Shown here: positions 51,793 through 60,688 of the stretch, piece after piece
Layout of the letters: each line of letters opens with the position of its first letter
Position numbering within the stretch: position 1 is the first letter of the stretch
Origin: an uncultured Polaribacter sp.
GTDB lineage: Bacteria; Bacteroidota; Bacteroidia; Flavobacteriales; Flavobacteriaceae
Assembly: GCF_947500975.1 (NCBI RefSeq)
Contig: NZ_CANMUE010000004.1
Coordinates: forward strand, 1 to 64,000
Length of the DNA: 64,000 nucleotides
Direction: 5' to 3'
The notes under the pieces: model-generated
What the model was told of the DNA's origin: nothing
Seen by the model: only the letters and a program-made list of their open reading frames with translations
Databases searched by the model: none
Made by a program: the position numbers and the translations under genes

Positions 51793-52527
51793 ATGATAAT
51801 TGATATTAATTGTGATGTTGGTGAAGGTATAGAAAATGAATATTTGCTAATGCCTTATATTTCTTCTTGTAATATTGCTTGTGGAGGTCATTTTGGAACT
51901 GCTAAAACAATAGATGAAACTGTTAGATTAGCAATAAAAAACAATGTTTTAATTGGGGCGCATCCTTCATTTCCAGATAAAGAAAATTTTGGAAGAAAGG
52001 TGATGAATATATCATTTCAACAATTGCAAGACAGTATTGAAAATCAATTAAATTTATTTGTTGAAAGATTATCTTTTTTTGGGGCAAAACTCCATCATAT
52101 AAAACCTCATGGAGCTTTGTATAATTTAATTGCTGTTGATAAAAGTTATGCAGAGGTATTTATAAAATCGATAAAAAAATACTCAAAAACTACTTTTTTA
52201 TATGTACCGTTTAATTCTGTGATTGAGAAAATTGCTATAAAAAATAATATCAAAATAAAATATGAAGTTTTTGCAGATAGAAATTACAATGATAATTTAA
52301 CATTGGTTTCTAGAAGTGAAAATAATGCTTTAATAATTGATAAAAGCCAAGTTTTTAATCATGTTTTTTATATGCTAAAAAATAAAAAGGTAAAAACTAT
52401 TTCTGGTATAGAAAAAATAATACAAGGGGACACTTTCTGTATTCATGGTGATACAAAAAATGCCGTAGAAATTGCAAAATATTTATCAGAAAAACTAAAA
52501 AAAGAATGCGTTAAAATTGGTGCATAA
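51793..52527 (+). CDS. pxpA: 5-oxoprolinase subunit A (LamB/YcsF family)
   Basis: PxpA, with PxpB and PxpC, opens 5-oxoproline to glutamate using ATP. The 244-residue protein shows the family landmarks DINCDVGEG, SCNIACGGH, GAHPSFPDKENFGR, KPHGALYN, FADRNYND and FCIHGDT. One departure is that the motif usually written HAGD reads HFGT (near residues 36-39), so a conserved aspartate is missing. The other motifs are intact, and its place next to pxpB and pxpC supports the assignment. It begins 3 bases after the transporter gene. Confidence 0.92.
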   Translation: MIIDINCDVGEGIENEYLLMPYISSCNIACGGHFGTAKTIDETVRLAIKNNVLIGAHPSFPDKENFGRKVMNISFQQLQDSIENQLNLFVERLSFFGAKLHHIKPHGALYNLIAVDKSYAEVFIKSIKKYSKTTFLYVPFNSVIEKIAIKNNIKIKYEVFADRNYNDNLTLVSRSENNALIIDKSQVFNHVFYMLKNKKVKTISGIEKIIQGDTFCIHGDTKNAVEIAKYLSEKLKKECVKIGA

Positions 52528-53245
52528 ACTAACATATAAACCTTTTGGGAAACAAGCTGTTTTAATAGAGTGGAATGCAAGTATCGATAAAAATATTTTA
52601 AATGATATTTTGCTTTTCAAAGAAAAATTAAGAAATAAAAAACCGGATCTTTATACCGATTTAATAGTTGGCTACAATTCTCTTACAATTAAATATAAAG
52701 AAAAAATTAATAATTTTTTAAATGAAGTAGAATATTTAAAATCGATATATAAAATAGATTTCCAATTTTTAAAAAAGGATAATTTTATTTGGGAAATTCC
52801 TGTTTGTTATGATACTAAATTTGGAGTAGATTTAGAAGAAATTTCTACCAAATCTAACCTGTCAATTCAAGAAATAATAAAATTGCATTCAGAAAAAATC
52901 TATACAGTATTCTTTATCGGTTTTTTACCTGGTTTTTTATATTTAGGTGGGTTAGATTCAAAATTATTCTTTAATAGAAAGCCAAATCCTAGATTAAAAG
53001 TTGCTAAAGGTACTGTTGCAATTGGAGGAGAACAAACTGGGATTTATCCATCGGAATCTGCTGGAGGTTGGAATATTATAGGTTTAACTCCAATCAATTT
53101 TTTTGATGTTCAAAAAGAAAATCCCTGTTTTGCAAAAGCTGGAGATCAAATAAAATTTAAACAAATTTCTTTAAAAGAATTTATAGCGTTAGAAAAAGAA
53201 GTAGAAAAAAGTAATTATATAATTTCTAAAAAAGTTATTGTATGA
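52517..53245 (+). CDS. pxpB: 5-oxoprolinase subunit B (KipI-like)
   Basis: The 242-residue protein has the KipI/PxpB hallmark block GFLPGFLYLGGLD, RKPNPRLKVAKGTVAIGGEQTGIYP and GGWNIIGLTP in its C-terminal half. The N-terminal third is more diverged. The start is not ATG: TTG at 52517 or GTG at 52520, both inside the end of pxpA (overlap 11 or 8 bases), with no suitable ATG before the conserved part. Such overlap points to translational coupling and fixed subunit ratios. pxpC overlaps its end by 4 bases. Confidence 0.92.
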   Translation: MVHKLTYKPFGKQAVLIEWNASIDKNILNDILLFKEKLRNKKPDLYTDLIVGYNSLTIKYKEKINNFLNEVEYLKSIYKIDFQFLKKDNFIWEIPVCYDTKFGVDLEEISTKSNLSIQEIIKLHSEKIYTVFFIGFLPGFLYLGGLDSKLFFNRKPNPRLKVAKGTVAIGGEQTGIYPSESAGGWNIIGLTPINFFDVQKENPCFAKAGDQIKFKQISLKEFIALEKEVEKSNYIISKKVIV

Positions 53246-54093
53246 TTAAAGTAATAAAAGCTGGTTTTTTTACTTCTATTCAAGATAGAGGTAGAGATGG
53301 TTTTGCTTCCATTGGCGTACCAGTTTCTGGTGTTATGGATTCTTTTTCTTCAAATTTAGCAAACAATGTTTTAAATAACACATTAGATGATGCTGTTTTA
53401 GAAATTACTTTTAGTGGATGTAAATTAGAATTTTTTACAGAAACCATTATTTGTATTTCTGGAGGTAATTTTTCACCTAAGATAAACAACAAGTCTATTA
53501 ATTTGAATTCAAGAATTAAGGTTTTTAAAAATGATATATTATCTTTTGGAAAAATAAACTCAGGAGTACGTTGTTACTTGGCTGTAAAAGGTGGTTTTTT
53601 AACAGATAAAGTTTTAAATAGTAGAAGTTTTTATTCTAATGTAACTCATCAGCTTTTTATTAAAAAAGGAGACATGTTACCAATTTCTTCTTTAAAAAGT
53701 GATTTAAAAACTTCAAACTCTTCAATAAAAAATCAAAATGCACATTTTCAATCACAAGAAATAGCATGTAATATAGGTCCTGAATTTAATTTATTAAATG
53801 TATCTCAAAAAAAACAATTAGAAAGTCAGTTATTTACTATCTCTATAGATAATAATAGAATGGGGTATAGGCTTGTTGAAATTATAGAAAATAATTTACC
53901 TCAAATTCTTACATCTGCGGTTTTACCTGGTACAGTACAATTAACCCCATCTGGTAAATTGATTGTTTTGATGAAAGATTGCCAAGTTACTGGTGGTTAT
54001 CCAAGAGTTTTACAATTAACAAATAATTCTATAAGTAAGTTAAGTCAAAAAACAACGAATGAAAAGTTTTTTTTTGTTTTTGGAAAGCATTAA
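53242..54093 (+). CDS. pxpC: 5-oxoprolinase subunit C (KipA-like, biotin-dependent-carboxylase-like domain)
   Basis: The 283-residue protein matches the KipA/PxpC family: IKAGFFTSIQDRGRDGFASIGVPVSGVMD at the start, LEITFSGCKLEF, CYLAVKGGF, IACNIGPEF, NRMGYRL, the PGTVQLTPSGKLIVLMKDCQVTGGYP block and VLQLT near the end. It completes the PxpABC enzyme, which turns 5-oxoproline into glutamate. The ATG overlaps the pxpB stop (ATGA). It is the last gene of the five-gene operon, and a shared terminator with the convergent hppA lies downstream. Confidence 0.92.
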   Translation: MIKVIKAGFFTSIQDRGRDGFASIGVPVSGVMDSFSSNLANNVLNNTLDDAVLEITFSGCKLEFFTETIICISGGNFSPKINNKSINLNSRIKVFKNDILSFGKINSGVRCYLAVKGGFLTDKVLNSRSFYSNVTHQLFIKKGDMLPISSLKSDLKTSNSSIKNQNAHFQSQEIACNIGPEFNLLNVSQKKQLESQLFTISIDNNRMGYRLVEIIENNLPQILTSAVLPGTVQLTPSGKLIVLMKDCQVTGGYPRVLQLTNNSISKLSQKTTNEKFFFVFGKH

Positions 54094-54165
54094 AACATCT
54101 AAAATTTGTTAGTAGCAAGAATATTAAATTCTATGGAAAAGAAATTATATGATTATTTCGTAAAA

Positions 54166-54198
54166 AAAACAAGCATCCAAAAATGGATACTTGTTTTA
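54166..54198. terminator. Bidirectional terminator between pxpC and hppA
   Basis: An 8-bp stem (54166-54173 with 54190-54197), one C/A mismatch, a 4-bp stem (54175-54178 with 54185-54188) and loop AAAAAT, flanked by A-run and T-run. It serves both convergent genes. Confidence 0.8.
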
Positions 54199-54218
54199 TG
54201 AAATAATATTTATAAGAG

Positions 54219-56663
54219 TTATTCTTTCTTCTCAACAATAACTTTTATTTCTTGGGTTACTTTTTCGTCAGATTTTTCAATATTTACAGAAACAATTTCT
54301 CCTGCTTCATTAGCTTTCTTTTCAATTTCTGCAATTGTACCTTCAATTTCTTGAACCTTAGTAGTTGTTTTACCATCTATTGTTTTAGTAGTAGTAATTG
54401 TAGCCACCGCCATTTCTGAATCATTGCTTTTAACCTCAACACTAACTTCTTTCTTAACTTCATTTTTCATTGCATGATTATTAGTAGAATGACCTCCTAA
54501 AATAGGAGCAATTACTAATCCAATTAGACAAGTAAGTTTTATTAAAATGTTCATTGATGGTCCAGAAGTATCTTTAAAAGGATCTCCTACAGTATCACCA
54601 GTTACGGCAGCTTTATGAGCTTCAGAACCTTTGTAAGTCATTTCACCATTAATTTCTACACCAGCTTCAAAAGATTTCTTAGCATTGTCCCAAGCACCAC
54701 CCGCGTTATTTTGAAAAATTGCCCATAAAACACCAGAAACAGTAACTCCAGCCATATATCCACCTAACATTTCAGCAATTGCTAAATTATTCATTCCAAA
54801 AATCATTGGAACAAAAGCAATAATTAAAGGAAAACCAATAGTTAATAAACCTGGTAACATCATTTCTTTTAAAGATGCTTGTGTAGAAATTGCCACACAT
54901 TTATCGTATTCAGGTTTTCCAGTTCCTTCCATAATTCCAGGAATCTCTTTAAATTGTCTACGTACTTCTTGCACCATTTCCATAGCAGCTTTACCAACAG
55001 CATTCATTGCTAAGGCAGAAAATACAACAGGTACCATTCCACCAACAAATAGCATTGCTAAAACAGGCGCTTTAAAAATGTTAATTCCGTCAATTCCTGT
55101 AAATGTTACATAGGCAGCAAATAATGCTAATGATGTTAATGCTGCAGAAGCAATTGCAAAACCTTTACCAGTTGCAGCAGTTGTATTACCAACAGAATCT
55201 AAAATATCAGTTCTTTCTCTAACAATTGGTTCTTGTTCGCTCATTTCTGCAATACCACCTGCGTTATCAGAAATTGGTCCAAAAGCATCAATTGCTAATT
55301 GCATAGCAGTTGTTGCCATCATTGCAGAAGCTGCTAAGGCAACCCCATAAAAACCAGCAAAAGCATAAGAAGCCCAAATTGCACCAGCAAATAATAGTAC
55401 TGATGGAAAAGTAGAAATCATACCAGTAGCTAAACCAGCAATAATATTTGTTCCAGCCCCTGTTGAAGATTGTTGAACAATTTTTAAGATTGGAGATTTT
55501 CCTAATCCTGTATAATATTCAGTTACTGATGATATTACAGCACCAACAACTAAACCAACTAAAGTTGCATAAAAAACTCTCATAGAAGATATTTCTTGTA
55601 AACCTTCACCAAAGAATTCCATTTGCATAGTTTCTGGCAACATCCATTTACATAATACAAAACATGCTACAGCTACTAAACCAATAGAAACCCAGTTTCC
55701 TAGATTTAAAGCACCCATAACTTGTGTTTCTTTAGCATCGTTACTTTTAATTTTTACCAACATTGTACCTATGATAGAAATAATGATTCCTACACCGGCT
55801 ATTGACATTGGTAATAAGATTGGGCCAATACCACCAAAAGCGTCAGAAATACTTCCTCCCATATCTTTTATCACATAGTTTCCTAAAACCATTGCGGCTA
55901 AAACTGTTGCTACGTAAGAACCAAATAAATCTGCTCCCATACCTGCTACATCACCTACATTATCACCCACATTATCTGCAATTGTAGCAGGATTTCTAGG
56001 ATCATCTTCAGGAATTCCTGCTTCAACCTTACCCACTAAATCAGCACCAACATCGGCAGCTTTTGTATAGATTCCTCCTCCAACTCTAGCAAATAAAGCA
56101 ATAGATTCTGCACCTAAAGAAAACCCTGCTAAGGTTTCTAGAACAATTGTCATTTTATCAACAGAAAAAGTTCCTGATGCGCCATTCATAAAATAGTTGT
56201 AAAAAATGATAAAAAAAATAGTTAAGCCTAAAACAGCCAAACCAGCAACTCCAAGCCCCATTACTGTTCCTCCTCCAAAAGATACTTTTAAAGCATTTGG
56301 TAAACTTGTTCTTGCCGCTTGAGTTGTTCTAACATTTGTTTTAGTTGCTATTTTCATTCCAATATTTCCTGCATAAGCAGAAAAAACAGCTCCAAAAATA
56401 AAAGCGACTACAATAAGGATGTCTGTTGTTGGCACTATAAAAGATACCACTGCCAAAGCAATACTTACTATAACAACAAAAATAGTGAGTAGTTTATACT
56501 CGGCACTTAAAAAAGCTAATGCGCCTTCGTAGATGTAATCAGAAATTTCTTTCATTTTACCATTTCCTGCATCTTGTTTCATAACCCAAGATTTCTTAAC
56601 CCACATATAGATTAAGCCTAAAACTGCCATGGCAATTGGCATGTAAATCATTATTGATTCCAT
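54219..56663 (-). CDS. hppA: Membrane-bound ion-translocating pyrophosphatase
   Basis: HppA splits pyrophosphate and pumps H+ or Na+ across the membrane. The 814-residue protein has about 16 helices and the catalytic block [35 protein letters not shown], written here in parts: [25 protein letters not shown]. The potassium signature is GNTTAATGK with A496 and G499, so the enzyme is probably K+-dependent; Na+-pumping members fall in that class. The last about 85 residues form a charged extension after helix 16 (from HSTNNHAMK), rich in Lys, Glu, Thr and Val. This extension is unusual for the family. The soluble pyrophosphatase gene is next upstream. Confidence 0.95.
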   Translation of the reverse strand: MESIMIYMPIAMAVLGLIYMWVKKSWVMKQDAGNGKMKEISDYIYEGALAFLSAEYKLLTIFVVIVSIALAVVSFIVPTTDILIVVAFIFGAVFSAYAGNIGMKIATKTNVRTTQAARTSLPNALKVSFGGGTVMGLGVAGLAVLGLTIFFIIFYNYFMNGASGTFSVDKMTIVLETLAGFSLGAESIALFARVGGGIYTKAADVGADLVGKVEAGIPEDDPRNPATIADNVGDNVGDVAGMGADLFGSYVATVLAAMVLGNYVIKDMGGSISDAFGGIGPILLPMSIAGVGIIISIIGTMLVKIKSNDAKETQVMGALNLGNWVSIGLVAVACFVLCKWMLPETMQMEFFGEGLQEISSMRVFYATLVGLVVGAVISSVTEYYTGLGKSPILKIVQQSSTGAGTNIIAGLATGMISTFPSVLLFAGAIWASYAFAGFYGVALAASAMMATTAMQLAIDAFGPISDNAGGIAEMSEQEPIVRERTDILDSVGNTTAATGKGFAIASAALTSLALFAAYVTFTGIDGINIFKAPVLAMLFVGGMVPVVFSALAMNAVGKAAMEMVQEVRRQFKEIPGIMEGTGKPEYDKCVAISTQASLKEMMLPGLLTIGFPLIIAFVPMIFGMNNLAIAEMLGGYMAGVTVSGVLWAIFQNNAGGAWDNAKKSFEAGVEINGEMTYKGSEAHKAAVTGDTVGDPFKDTSGPSMNILIKLTCLIGLVIAPILGGHSTNNHAMKNEVKKEVSVEVKSNDSEMAVATITTTKTIDGKTTTKVQEIEGTIAEIEKKANEAGEIVSVNIEKSDEKVTQEIKVIVEKKE

Positions 56664-56697
56664 AAATATTTATAATTTGATTAGTTTATAACGGAAA

Positions 56698-56705
56698 CAA
56701 AAGTA
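56698..56705 (-). promoter_or_regulatory. -7 box of hppA
   Basis: Minus-strand TACTTTTG matches TAnnTTTG, 34 bases before the ATG. hppA is therefore probably transcribed on its own rather than from the ppa promoter. Confidence 0.5.
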
Positions 56706-56784
56706 TAAAAACCAAATTGATAAAAAAAACCACCTTAAATTAAAGATGGTTTAAATTTTTAGCGATATTTTAAGGATATGATAA

Positions 56785-57318
56785 TTATATAGTGAAGGTT
56801 CTTTTTTTCTTGTGTTCACTATTATCATAACGTTTTACACATTCATGGTATATTTTAATTGCTTCTTCTGCATTACCCCAACCACCTGTATCAACTTTTT
56901 TCTTTTCTAAGTCTTTATAAACTTTAAAGAAATGTTCTATTTCTTTTAATCTATGAGGATTTAAATCAGAAATATCAGTTTTGTTATTCCAAATAGGATC
57001 TGATACAGGAACACAAATTATTTTTTCATCAGGTCCTTTTTCATCCGTCATATAAAAAACACCAATTGGTCTAACTTCCATAACAACCATTGGGTATGTT
57101 GGTTGATGTCCTAATACTAATATATCTAAAGGATCTGAGTCTAATGCCAAAGTTTCAGGAATAAATCCATAATCACCAGGATACATCATAGAGGAAAATA
57201 ACATTCTATCAAATCTAATTTTATTTAATGTAAAATCATATTCATATTTGTTTCTACTTCCTTTAGGTATTTCTATTAGTACATCAAATGTTATCGGCTT
57301 CTTTTGTTCTTTACTCAT
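56785..57318 (-). CDS. ppa: Soluble inorganic pyrophosphatase (family I)
   Basis: The 177-residue cytoplasmic enzyme hydrolyses pyrophosphate to phosphate with Mg2+. It has IEIPKGSRNKYEYD (substrate Lys, Arg and Tyr), the MMYPGDYGFIPETL segment and the signature DSDPLDILVLG with metal-binding aspartates, then a PIGVFYMTDEKGPDEKII block. Length is typical. It lies 121 bases upstream of hppA on the same strand, so the cell encodes an energy-wasting and an energy-saving pyrophosphatase side by side. A -7 box lies upstream. Confidence 0.95.
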   Translation of the reverse strand: MSKEQKKPITFDVLIEIPKGSRNKYEYDFTLNKIRFDRMLFSSMMYPGDYGFIPETLALDSDPLDILVLGHQPTYPMVVMEVRPIGVFYMTDEKGPDEKIICVPVSDPIWNNKTDISDLNPHRLKEIEHFFKVYKDLEKKKVDTGGWGNAEEAIKIYHECVKRYDNSEHKKKRTFTI

Positions 57319-57344
57319 TGTTTTTTATTTAAAATAATATTGTT

Positions 57345-57352
57345 CAAAAATA
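57345..57352 (-). promoter_or_regulatory. -7 box of ppa
   Basis: Minus-strand TATTTTTG matches TAnnTTTG, 26 bases before the ATG. Confidence 0.5.
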
Positions 57353-57421
57353 GTGAATATATGAGGTTTATTTTTGATTTTAGGCTAAAATTTACTTAAT
57401 GGTTTTCGGTATTTAAAACAA

Positions 57422-57450
57422 AAAACCCTTTTCCATTGGAAAAGGGTTTT
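57422..57450. terminator. Terminator between pdhB and ppa
   Basis: A 13-bp stem (57422-57434 with 57438-57450) has a 3-base loop. On the minus strand a T-run follows, so it ends the pdhB transcript before ppa. Confidence 0.88.
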
Positions 57451-57470
57451 ATAATATGATAAGTATACTT

Positions 57471-58448
57471 TTATAAGTACATAACTTCTTTTACTGCTTT
57501 TACTACATCGTTAGAATTTGGAATCCATTTTTCTAACAATACTGGTGAATAAGGCGCAGGTGTATCTGCAGTAGTAATTCTTTTAATTGGTGCATCTAAA
57601 TAATCAAATGCTTCATCTTGAACTCTATAAGTAATTTCAGTAGATACACTAGCAAATGGCCATGCTTCTTCTAAAATAATTAATCTATTTGTTTTCTTTA
57701 CTGATTTTAAAATAGCATCATGATCCATTGGACGAACTGTTCTTAAATCGATAATTTCTACAGAAATATTTTCTTTTGCTAATTCTTCAGCAGCTTTATA
57801 AGCTTCTTTAATAATTTTACCAAAAGAAACAATAGTTACATCTGTTCCTTCTCTTTTCGTTTCTGCAACACCAATTGGTATAATGTATTCACCTTCCGGA
57901 ATTTCCATTTTATCACCATACATTTGTTCAGATTCCATAAAAATAACTGGATCATCATCTCTAATTGCAGCTTTTAATAATCCTTTTGCATCATATGGGT
58001 TAGAAGGTACAATTACTTTTAAACCTGGTGTATTTGCAAACCAGTTTTCAAATGCCTGTGAATGTGTTGCACCTAATTGACCAGCTGAAGCTGTTGGACC
58101 TCTAAATACAATTGGGCAATTGAATTGACCACCAGACATTTGTCTGATTTTTGCGGCATTATTTATAATTTGATCAATACCAACCAAAGAAAAGTTAAAG
58201 GTCATGTATTCTACAATTGGTCTATTACCATTCATGGCAGACCCGATTGCAACACCTGCAAAACCAAGTTCTGCAATTGGAGTGTCTATAACTCTTTTTG
58301 CACCAAACTCGTCTAACATTCCTTTACTAGCTTTGTAAGCTCCATTATATTCGGCAACTTCTTCACCCATTAAATAAATGCTTTCATCTCTGCGCATTTC
58401 TTCACTCATTGCTTCGCAAATAGCTTCTCTGAATTGAACTGTTTTCAT
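57471..58448 (-). CDS. pdhB: Pyruvate dehydrogenase E1 component, beta subunit
   Basis: The 325-residue protein is the beta half of the alpha2beta2 thiamine-diphosphate E1 enzyme that decarboxylates pyruvate for acetyl-CoA formation. It shows REAICEAMSEEMRRDESI, GEEVAEYNGAYKASKG, DTPIAELGFAGVAIGSA, the EYMTFNFSL segment that contacts the cofactor, PIVFRGP, and the C-terminal transketolase domain (IVSFGKIIKEA, EIIDLRTVRPMDHDAI, LEEAWPFAS). The alpha subunit and E2/E3 genes are not in the window. It has its own promoter and terminator and is monocistronic here. Confidence 0.93.
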   Translation of the reverse strand: MKTVQFREAICEAMSEEMRRDESIYLMGEEVAEYNGAYKASKGMLDEFGAKRVIDTPIAELGFAGVAIGSAMNGNRPIVEYMTFNFSLVGIDQIINNAAKIRQMSGGQFNCPIVFRGPTASAGQLGATHSQAFENWFANTPGLKVIVPSNPYDAKGLLKAAIRDDDPVIFMESEQMYGDKMEIPEGEYIIPIGVAETKREGTDVTIVSFGKIIKEAYKAAEELAKENISVEIIDLRTVRPMDHDAILKSVKKTNRLIILEEAWPFASVSTEITYRVQDEAFDYLDAPIKRITTADTPAPYSPVLLEKWIPNSNDVVKAVKEVMYL

Positions 58449-58480
58449 TTAAGTTTTTAGTTGTAAAAATTATTTAAAGA

Positions 58481-58488
58481 CAAAAGTA
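58481..58488 (-). promoter_or_regulatory. -7 box of pdhB
   Basis: Minus-strand TACTTTTG matches TAnnTTTG, 32 bases before the ATG. The same octamer serves hppA. Confidence 0.5.
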
Positions 58489-58626
58489 ATAAATTAATTG
58501 TCATTTTTTTATTTCAAGTTTAGAAACTAACGTATTTATCATGTAATTTTCACTCAATCGATTTCGAGAATGTTAAAATCTATAAAAATTTATTATGCAC
58601 GCATAGTATTTTCAAAAAAAAAGCCG

Positions 58627-58634
58627 TAATTTTG
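58627..58634 (+). promoter_or_regulatory. -7 box of the etfBA operon
   Basis: TAATTTTG matches TAnnTTTG, 31 bases before the etfB ATG. Confidence 0.55.
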
Positions 58635-58665
58635 TGATTAAGAAAATGATTAAAAATTAGAATTT

Positions 58666-59412
58666 ATGAAAATATTGGTTTGTATTAGTCATGTACCAGA
58701 TACTACATCAAAAATTAATTTTACAGATAATGATACTAAGTTTGATACAAATGGAGTACAATTTGTAATAAACCCTTATGATGAGTTTAGTCTTACAAGA
58801 GCAATGTGGTTTAAAGAGAAGCAAGGAGCTTCTGTAACTGTTGTAAATGTTGGAAATTCATCAACAGAACCAACATTAAGAAAAGCTTTAGCTATTGGAG
58901 CTGATGATGCAATTCGTGTTAATATGGATGCGGTTGATGGTTTGTCAGTTGCAAAACAATTAGCGGATGTTGTAAAAAATGGAGGTTATGATTTAGTATT
59001 AGCCGGAAGAGAATCGATTGATTATAATGGAGGAATGGTTCCTGGAATGTTAGCTTCATTATTAGACTTCAATTTTGTAAATGGTTGTATTGGGATGGAA
59101 GTTGATGGAACTTCTGCTACTTTATCTAGAGAAATTGATGGTGGAAACGAAACTTTAAGTACTTCTTTACCTTTAGTTGTTGCAGGTCAAAAAGGAATTG
59201 TAGAGGAAAAAGATTTACGCATACCAAACATGAGAGGTATTATGATGGCTCGTAAAAAACCTTTAAATGTAGTTGAACCTATTGCTGTAGAAAATGCAAC
59301 TTCAATACAATCTTTTGAAAAACCAGCACCAAAAGGAGCTGTTAAATTAGTAGATGCAGATAATGTAGATGAGCTAATTAGCTTGTTACATAATGAAGCT
59401 AAAGTGATTTAA
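58666..59412 (+). CDS. etfB: Electron transfer flavoprotein beta subunit
   Basis: EtfB pairs with EtfA to carry electrons from acyl-CoA dehydrogenases to the quinone pool. The 248-residue protein starts MKILVCISHVPDTTSKI and has INPYDEFSL, ALAIGADDAIRV, LVLAGRESIDYNGGMVPGMLA and the C-terminal IPNMRGIMMARKKPL that holds AMP. Its length is normal. etfA lies 148 bases downstream, further away than in most genomes, and that gap holds two perfect hairpins. Confidence 0.95.
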   Translation: MKILVCISHVPDTTSKINFTDNDTKFDTNGVQFVINPYDEFSLTRAMWFKEKQGASVTVVNVGNSSTEPTLRKALAIGADDAIRVNMDAVDGLSVAKQLADVVKNGGYDLVLAGRESIDYNGGMVPGMLASLLDFNFVNGCIGMEVDGTSATLSREIDGGNETLSTSLPLVVAGQKGIVEEKDLRIPNMRGIMMARKKPLNVVEPIAVENATSIQSFEKPAPKGAVKLVDADNVDELISLLHNEAKVI

Positions 59413-59425
59413 ATATATGTAAATA

Positions 59426-59522
59426 TTTAAACGTTTTTTCGTTTAAAAGTTTTCATCAAAATAAAATATAAACGTGTAATTGTTTTTCATTTAACTGTTA
59501 AAGAACATTTTTATAACAGTTA
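59426..59522 (+). promoter_or_regulatory. Two hairpins in the etfB-etfA intergenic region
   Basis: TTTAAACG (59426-59433) pairs with CGTTTAAA (59440-59447) around a T6 loop. TAACTGTTA (59492-59500) pairs with TAACAGTTA (59514-59522) around a 13-base loop. Neither has a classic T-tail. They may control read-through or mRNA stability between the subunits. Confidence 0.45.
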
Positions 59523-59560
59523 CATAAATTAAACATTTTACCAATTAAACAATATTAAAT

Positions 59561-60517
59561 ATGTCAGTTTTAGTTTTTGCCGATTCAACAGACGGAAAAT
59601 TTAAGAAAAGTGCTTTTGAAGTAGTTTCTTATGGAAAAAAAGTAGCAGAACAACTTAATAGTAATGTAGTTGTTGTAACCATAAATGCAGATAATACAGA
59701 AGAATTGTATACGTATGGAGCAGAAAAAGTAGTTTCTGTAACAAATGATTCTTTAGTTACTTTTAATGCAAATAGTTATGCGTCAGTAATTAAACAAGTT
59801 GCAGATGCGCAAAATTCAACAGTAATAATTTTAGACTCTAGTATAGATACTTTGTATGCAGCACCAATTTTGGCAGTAGCTTTAAATGCTGGTTATGCAT
59901 CAAATGTAGTGGCTTTGCCAAGTTCAACAAGTCCTTTTACTGTAAAAAGAAAAGCATTTTCTAATAAAGGTTTCTCAAATACAATAATTTCAACAGAAAA
60001 TAAAGTAATTGGAGTAGCTAAAAATTCTTACGGAGTTCATGAGAACGTTGTTTCTGGAACTACAGAAAGTTTTGATGCTACGGTTGAAGCGACAAAAGTA
60101 ACATCAGAAAAATTAGAAAGAAGTACGGGGCAAGTAACTATTGCTGATGCTGATGTTGTAGTTTCTGCAGGAAGAGGTTTGAAAGGACCAGAAAATTGGG
60201 GAATGATTGAAGAATTAGCTGGAGTTTTAGGTGCGGCAACTGCATGTTCTAAACCAGTTTCTGATTTAGGATGGAGACCTCATGGAGAACATGTTGGGCA
60301 AACTGGTAAACCTGTTGCATCTAACTTATATATTGCTATTGGAATTTCTGGAGCAATACAGCACTTAGCTGGTATCAATGCATCAAAAGTAAAAGTTGTA
60401 ATAAATACTGATCCAGAAGCGCCGTTTTTTAAGGCTGCAGATTATGGTATTGTTGGTGATGCTTTTGAAGTTGTACCCAAATTAATAGAAAAATTAAAAG
60501 CATTTAAACAAGCTTAA
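59561..60517 (+). CDS. etfA: Electron transfer flavoprotein alpha subunit
   Basis: EtfA binds FAD in its C-terminal domain: VVSAGRGLKGPENWGMIEELAGVLGAATACSKPV in parts (AGRGLKGPENW, LGAATACSKP), then HGEHVGQTGKPVASNLYIAIGISGAIQHLAGI (VGQTGKPV, GISGAIQH) and INTDPEAPFF. The N-terminal domain (about 1-180) is the more variable fold that contacts EtfB. At 318 residues the length is normal. Its ATG lies 148 bases after etfB, and a terminator follows 26 bases after the stop. Confidence 0.95.
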   Translation: MSVLVFADSTDGKFKKSAFEVVSYGKKVAEQLNSNVVVVTINADNTEELYTYGAEKVVSVTNDSLVTFNANSYASVIKQVADAQNSTVIILDSSIDTLYAAPILAVALNAGYASNVVALPSSTSPFTVKRKAFSNKGFSNTIISTENKVIGVAKNSYGVHENVVSGTTESFDATVEATKVTSEKLERSTGQVTIADADVVVSAGRGLKGPENWGMIEELAGVLGAATACSKPVSDLGWRPHGEHVGQTGKPVASNLYIAIGISGAIQHLAGINASKVKVVINTDPEAPFFKAADYGIVGDAFEVVPKLIEKLKAFKQA

Positions 60518-60543
60518 TTCAAGTTCAAACATAGTTTTTAAAG

Positions 60544-60577
60544 AAAACCTATTGGTATAATTACTTATAGGTTTTTT
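60544..60577 (+). terminator. Terminator of etfBA
   Basis: AAAACCTAT (60544-60552) pairs with ATAGGTTTT (60567-60575) around a 14-base loop, followed by T residues. Confidence 0.75.
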
Positions 60578-60688
60578 CTTTTCATAAAAACTGATAAAAT
60601 AAAAGTTATCAATCTATTATTTTTATTAAATTGTGCCCACTAAAAAAGTGTAATTTATGATGCTTTTTTACATTTTGCAGAAAGATAT

